A stretch of DNA of 64,000 bases. Source: CBDCVN01 sp965223045 (lineage in GTDB: Bacteria > Deinococcota > Deinococci > Deinococcales > Trueperaceae). Numbering within the stretch: the first letter of the stretch is position 1; the number at the start of each line of letters is the position of its first letter. The position numbers were made by a program, and so were the translations under genes. Shown piece after piece: positions 62,531-64,000 of the stretch. Location of the stretch: assembly GCA_965223045.1 (NCBI GenBank), contig CBDCVN010000013.1, forward strand, positions 3,782,001 through 3,846,000. The letters run 5' to 3'. The notes below the pieces were generated by a model. That model made no database searches. It was not told where the DNA came from and saw only the letters and a program-made list of their open reading frames with translations.

Positions 62531-63466
62531 ATAGTCTTTCACAAGGTATTTATCCTTTGTTACATTTTCAAAATCTGGATGATTACTCCATTTCAAACAT
62601 CTATCTAGCTTGCAATTACGATAGTTGTACACCACGCATGTAGGTTTTGCACCTTCCGATTTTTTGCTTTTCCAAACGCCTGAAGTTTGTTCACTATCCA
62701 TCTCGTTATCAAAGAATATATTGCTGCTAGGAGCAAGGGTGGCCCCGCAAGATAAATAGGCGAGTCGCTGAATTTCTAACCTTTGTTCTTGTGGTAACCA
62801 CCAACCAACAAAAACTTTCTCACCACTTTTAGAAGGGATAAAAGATGTTCCAGACCTTTGATAGAAGCTTACTTGGTAATTTCCAATAGCATTAACCTTA
62901 TCCGCATGAATTACATAAATGCCATTAGATGAAACAAAAAACATTCCGTTTGGATCTTGTAATTGGTCAATTTTTATATTCTCAGCCGAGTGCTCGTTAG
63001 TTCTTACAGATGCTGAGTTAGTTTTTACTGTAACTTGGAACCTACCTGAATTATTACCTTGGTCAATATCATTAACTTCAAATTCTAGACAGCCATTTTT
63101 TGAGGCAATAAGCTCAAAGCCTTTACCACAGTACTGCCAAAAAGGCTCACCTTGGATTTTACATAATAGTGCACCGTGTGGATGACTTCCGTCAAGGTTA
63201 TAAGCCTCAAATCCACTTGGCATTAGTAAGCCTTCGGGGCCAGCACTGCCTGCAAAAAATCCCAAACGAATTAGACCACTAGGAGTAATAGTAATCGAAT
63301 CTCCACTCTGCACACATATGTCCTCTGAAAGCAAGTATCCACTCACTTCCTCGTGAACTTGTGCGTTAACTGAATTGATTAAGAATAAGAGCAAGATGCT
63401 GAAAGTAAAAAATAGATGCTTTAACATTGTTAATCTCATTTCTAAAACTAGGCGAAGCATATAGAA

Positions 63467-64000
63467 TTAAGGTGCACAATCCTTTTGTGATTCATATCGA
63501 ACATCTACTCCTCTTCCTTTTAAGGTGTTTATATTATTTAGATCTTCTGATCCTGCGACTAAATCTAGGCAATTGGAATTTATACCCAAAATATCACCCG
63601 TACTAAGACCGCTATTTGTCACAAGTGGCTGGATATCACTTATATTATTGTGATCAAGGTGAATCTCTCGCAAATTTGTAAGGTTTTGTAATGCGCTTAC
63701 ATCACTCACATTATTTTCCCAGAAGGAAATCCACTGCAAGTTGGTGAGGTTCTTTATTGGAGTTAAATCACTGGTGTTATTATAACCATTATCAAACTTT
63801 TGCAAGTTTGTCAGATTTTGCAACGCACCTATGTCGGTTACACTGTTTCGTCCAGAATAAAGCTCCTCCAAATTTGTAAGATTTTGAAGAGGGCCTATAT
63901 CACTAATGTCATTATCCCAGAAATTAAGTAGTTGCAACTGTGTGAGATTTTGAAGAGGACCTATATCACTGATGTTATTTTCCCAGAAAGAAAGCCATTG
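63467..64000 (-). CDS. Leucine-rich-repeat protein, C-terminal part (runs off right edge)
   Basis: The frame is open to the right edge. At least six internalin-like repeats of about 22 residues are seen (pattern LQNLTNLxxLxxxxNxIxDIGP), with unusual aromatic positions (SFWENN, NFWDND). A short C-terminal cap follows, NCLDLVAGSEDLNNINTLKG, with two cysteines (NCL and KDCAP). Such proteins bind partners at surfaces. The gene ends 6 bp before the 63460 gene, so the two are co-transcribed. The N-terminus and signal are outside the window. Confidence 0.88.
   Translation of the reverse strand, partial: QWLSFWENNISDIGPLQNLTQLQLLNFWDNDISDIGPLQNLTNLEELYSGRNSVTDIGALQNLTNLQKFDNGYNNTSDLTPIKNLTNLQWISFWENNVSDVSALQNLTNLREIHLDHNNISDIQPLVTNSGLSTGDILGINSNCLDLVAGSEDLNNINTLKGRGVDVRYESQKDCAP

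Larger units (their letters stand above)
61444..63460 (-). pseudogene. Secreted protein, C-terminus cut off by an IS5-superfamily element
   Basis: The body (62531-63460) has a signal (MLKHLFFTFSILLLFLINSV from about residue 12, ATG 63427) then SGYLLSEDICVQSGDSITIT and LIRLGFFAGSAGPEGL, resembling jelly-roll sugar-binding modules such as LecA-type domains (tentative). The element at 61528 replaces the last residues with RVVRK from its own end. Deleting it with one ATA copy continues KDY-EKAQEIFNRMTTLTKD and stops at 61444, 336 codons in all. The truncated product still lacks only 27 residues, so partial function is possible. It lies 6 bp downstream of the leucine-rich-repeat gene. Confidence 0.85.

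Noticed and set aside
63467..64000. CRISPR-like or tandem non-coding repeat at the right edge
   Set aside because: The 66-bp periodicity encodes leucine-rich repeats in an open frame.

Overview
The window is a bacterial chromosomal segment of roughly 40% G+C with no rRNA, tRNA, phage or CRISPR locus that I could see. Lineage cannot be fixed from the sequence alone. A TAXI-type TRAP transporter with an FAQ-ending signal peptide, a SARP/BTAD regulator with an NB-ARC-like ATPase, Uma2 and FloA proteins and many secreted beta-rich proteins would fit an AT-rich member of the Deinococcota (for example Trueperaceae-like) or Chloroflexota. This is inference. A host-wide signature is the palindrome CTCGAG, counted by eye about 59 times in 64 kb. 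None of these copies lies inside the recognisable insertion sequences.

Layout. 1-3.1 kb: 3' end of an FG-GAP secreted protein, then a DUF1772 gene split by an ISAs1-family element. 3.1-8.9 kb: a secreted protein, two small membrane proteins and an 1131-residue fusion of a serine beta-lactamase-like domain with an S9 peptidase. 9.2-13.7 kb: TAXI receptor, a fused TRAP permease carrying an extra N-terminal beta domain, and a truncated universal stress protein. 13.9-19.9 kb: phosphoenolpyruvate synthase, an OmpR-type two-component pair and a divergent fatty acid desaturase. 20-23.5 kb: a D-amino-acid-type cluster (PLP racemase fold, DUF1611/DgcN-like, M19 dipeptidase). 23.5-29.3 kb: FloA with an apparent ATT start, small secreted proteins, an IS701 element and Cys-repeat proteins. 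29.4-36 kb: glycogen debranching enzyme, SARP-like regulator, SnoaL-like protein and a stomatin/prohibitin-like protein. 36-43.5 kb: two tandem paralogous giant secreted proteins and a DUF4384 protein. 43.5-52.1 kb: gene remnants (cytochrome c peroxidase, NUDIX), PspC, Hsp20, a flavodoxin-like protein, a PAS sensor kinase with a NarL-family regulator, and a second debranching enzyme. 52.2-64 kb: an insertion-rich zone with a MazF-like toxin-antitoxin pair, Uma2, nested insertion sequences, a beta-helix protein, an interrupted secreted protein and a leucine-rich-repeat protein running off the right edge.

How the parts may work together. Four intergenic sites (4408, 16306, 46837, 52176) share a three-half-site box, TCCKACA-N4/5-TGTMRGA-N5-TCTGACA. 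They lie beside a membrane-protein/peptidase operon, ppsA, the flavodoxin/sensor-kinase divergence and a glycogen debranching gene. The PAS kinase plus NarL-type regulator at 46983-49732 has such a site in its own upstream region, so it is the best local candidate for the regulator of a redox- or energy-stress regulon (inference). A second circuit is suggested by 11-bp-pitch direct repeats (GTGTTGAA) upstream of the SARP-like gene, upstream of its SnoaL-like neighbour, and in an orphan copy at 28469.

The right third records successive insertions that can be undone on paper. Removing each element and one target duplication restores an open frame in five genes: DUF1772, an IS481-like transposase, an IS5/IS427-like transposase, a calcium-motif secreted protein and a secreted protein near 63 kb. 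One locus is nested three deep and includes a 536-bp element, with its own 6-bp duplication, that I could not assign to a family.
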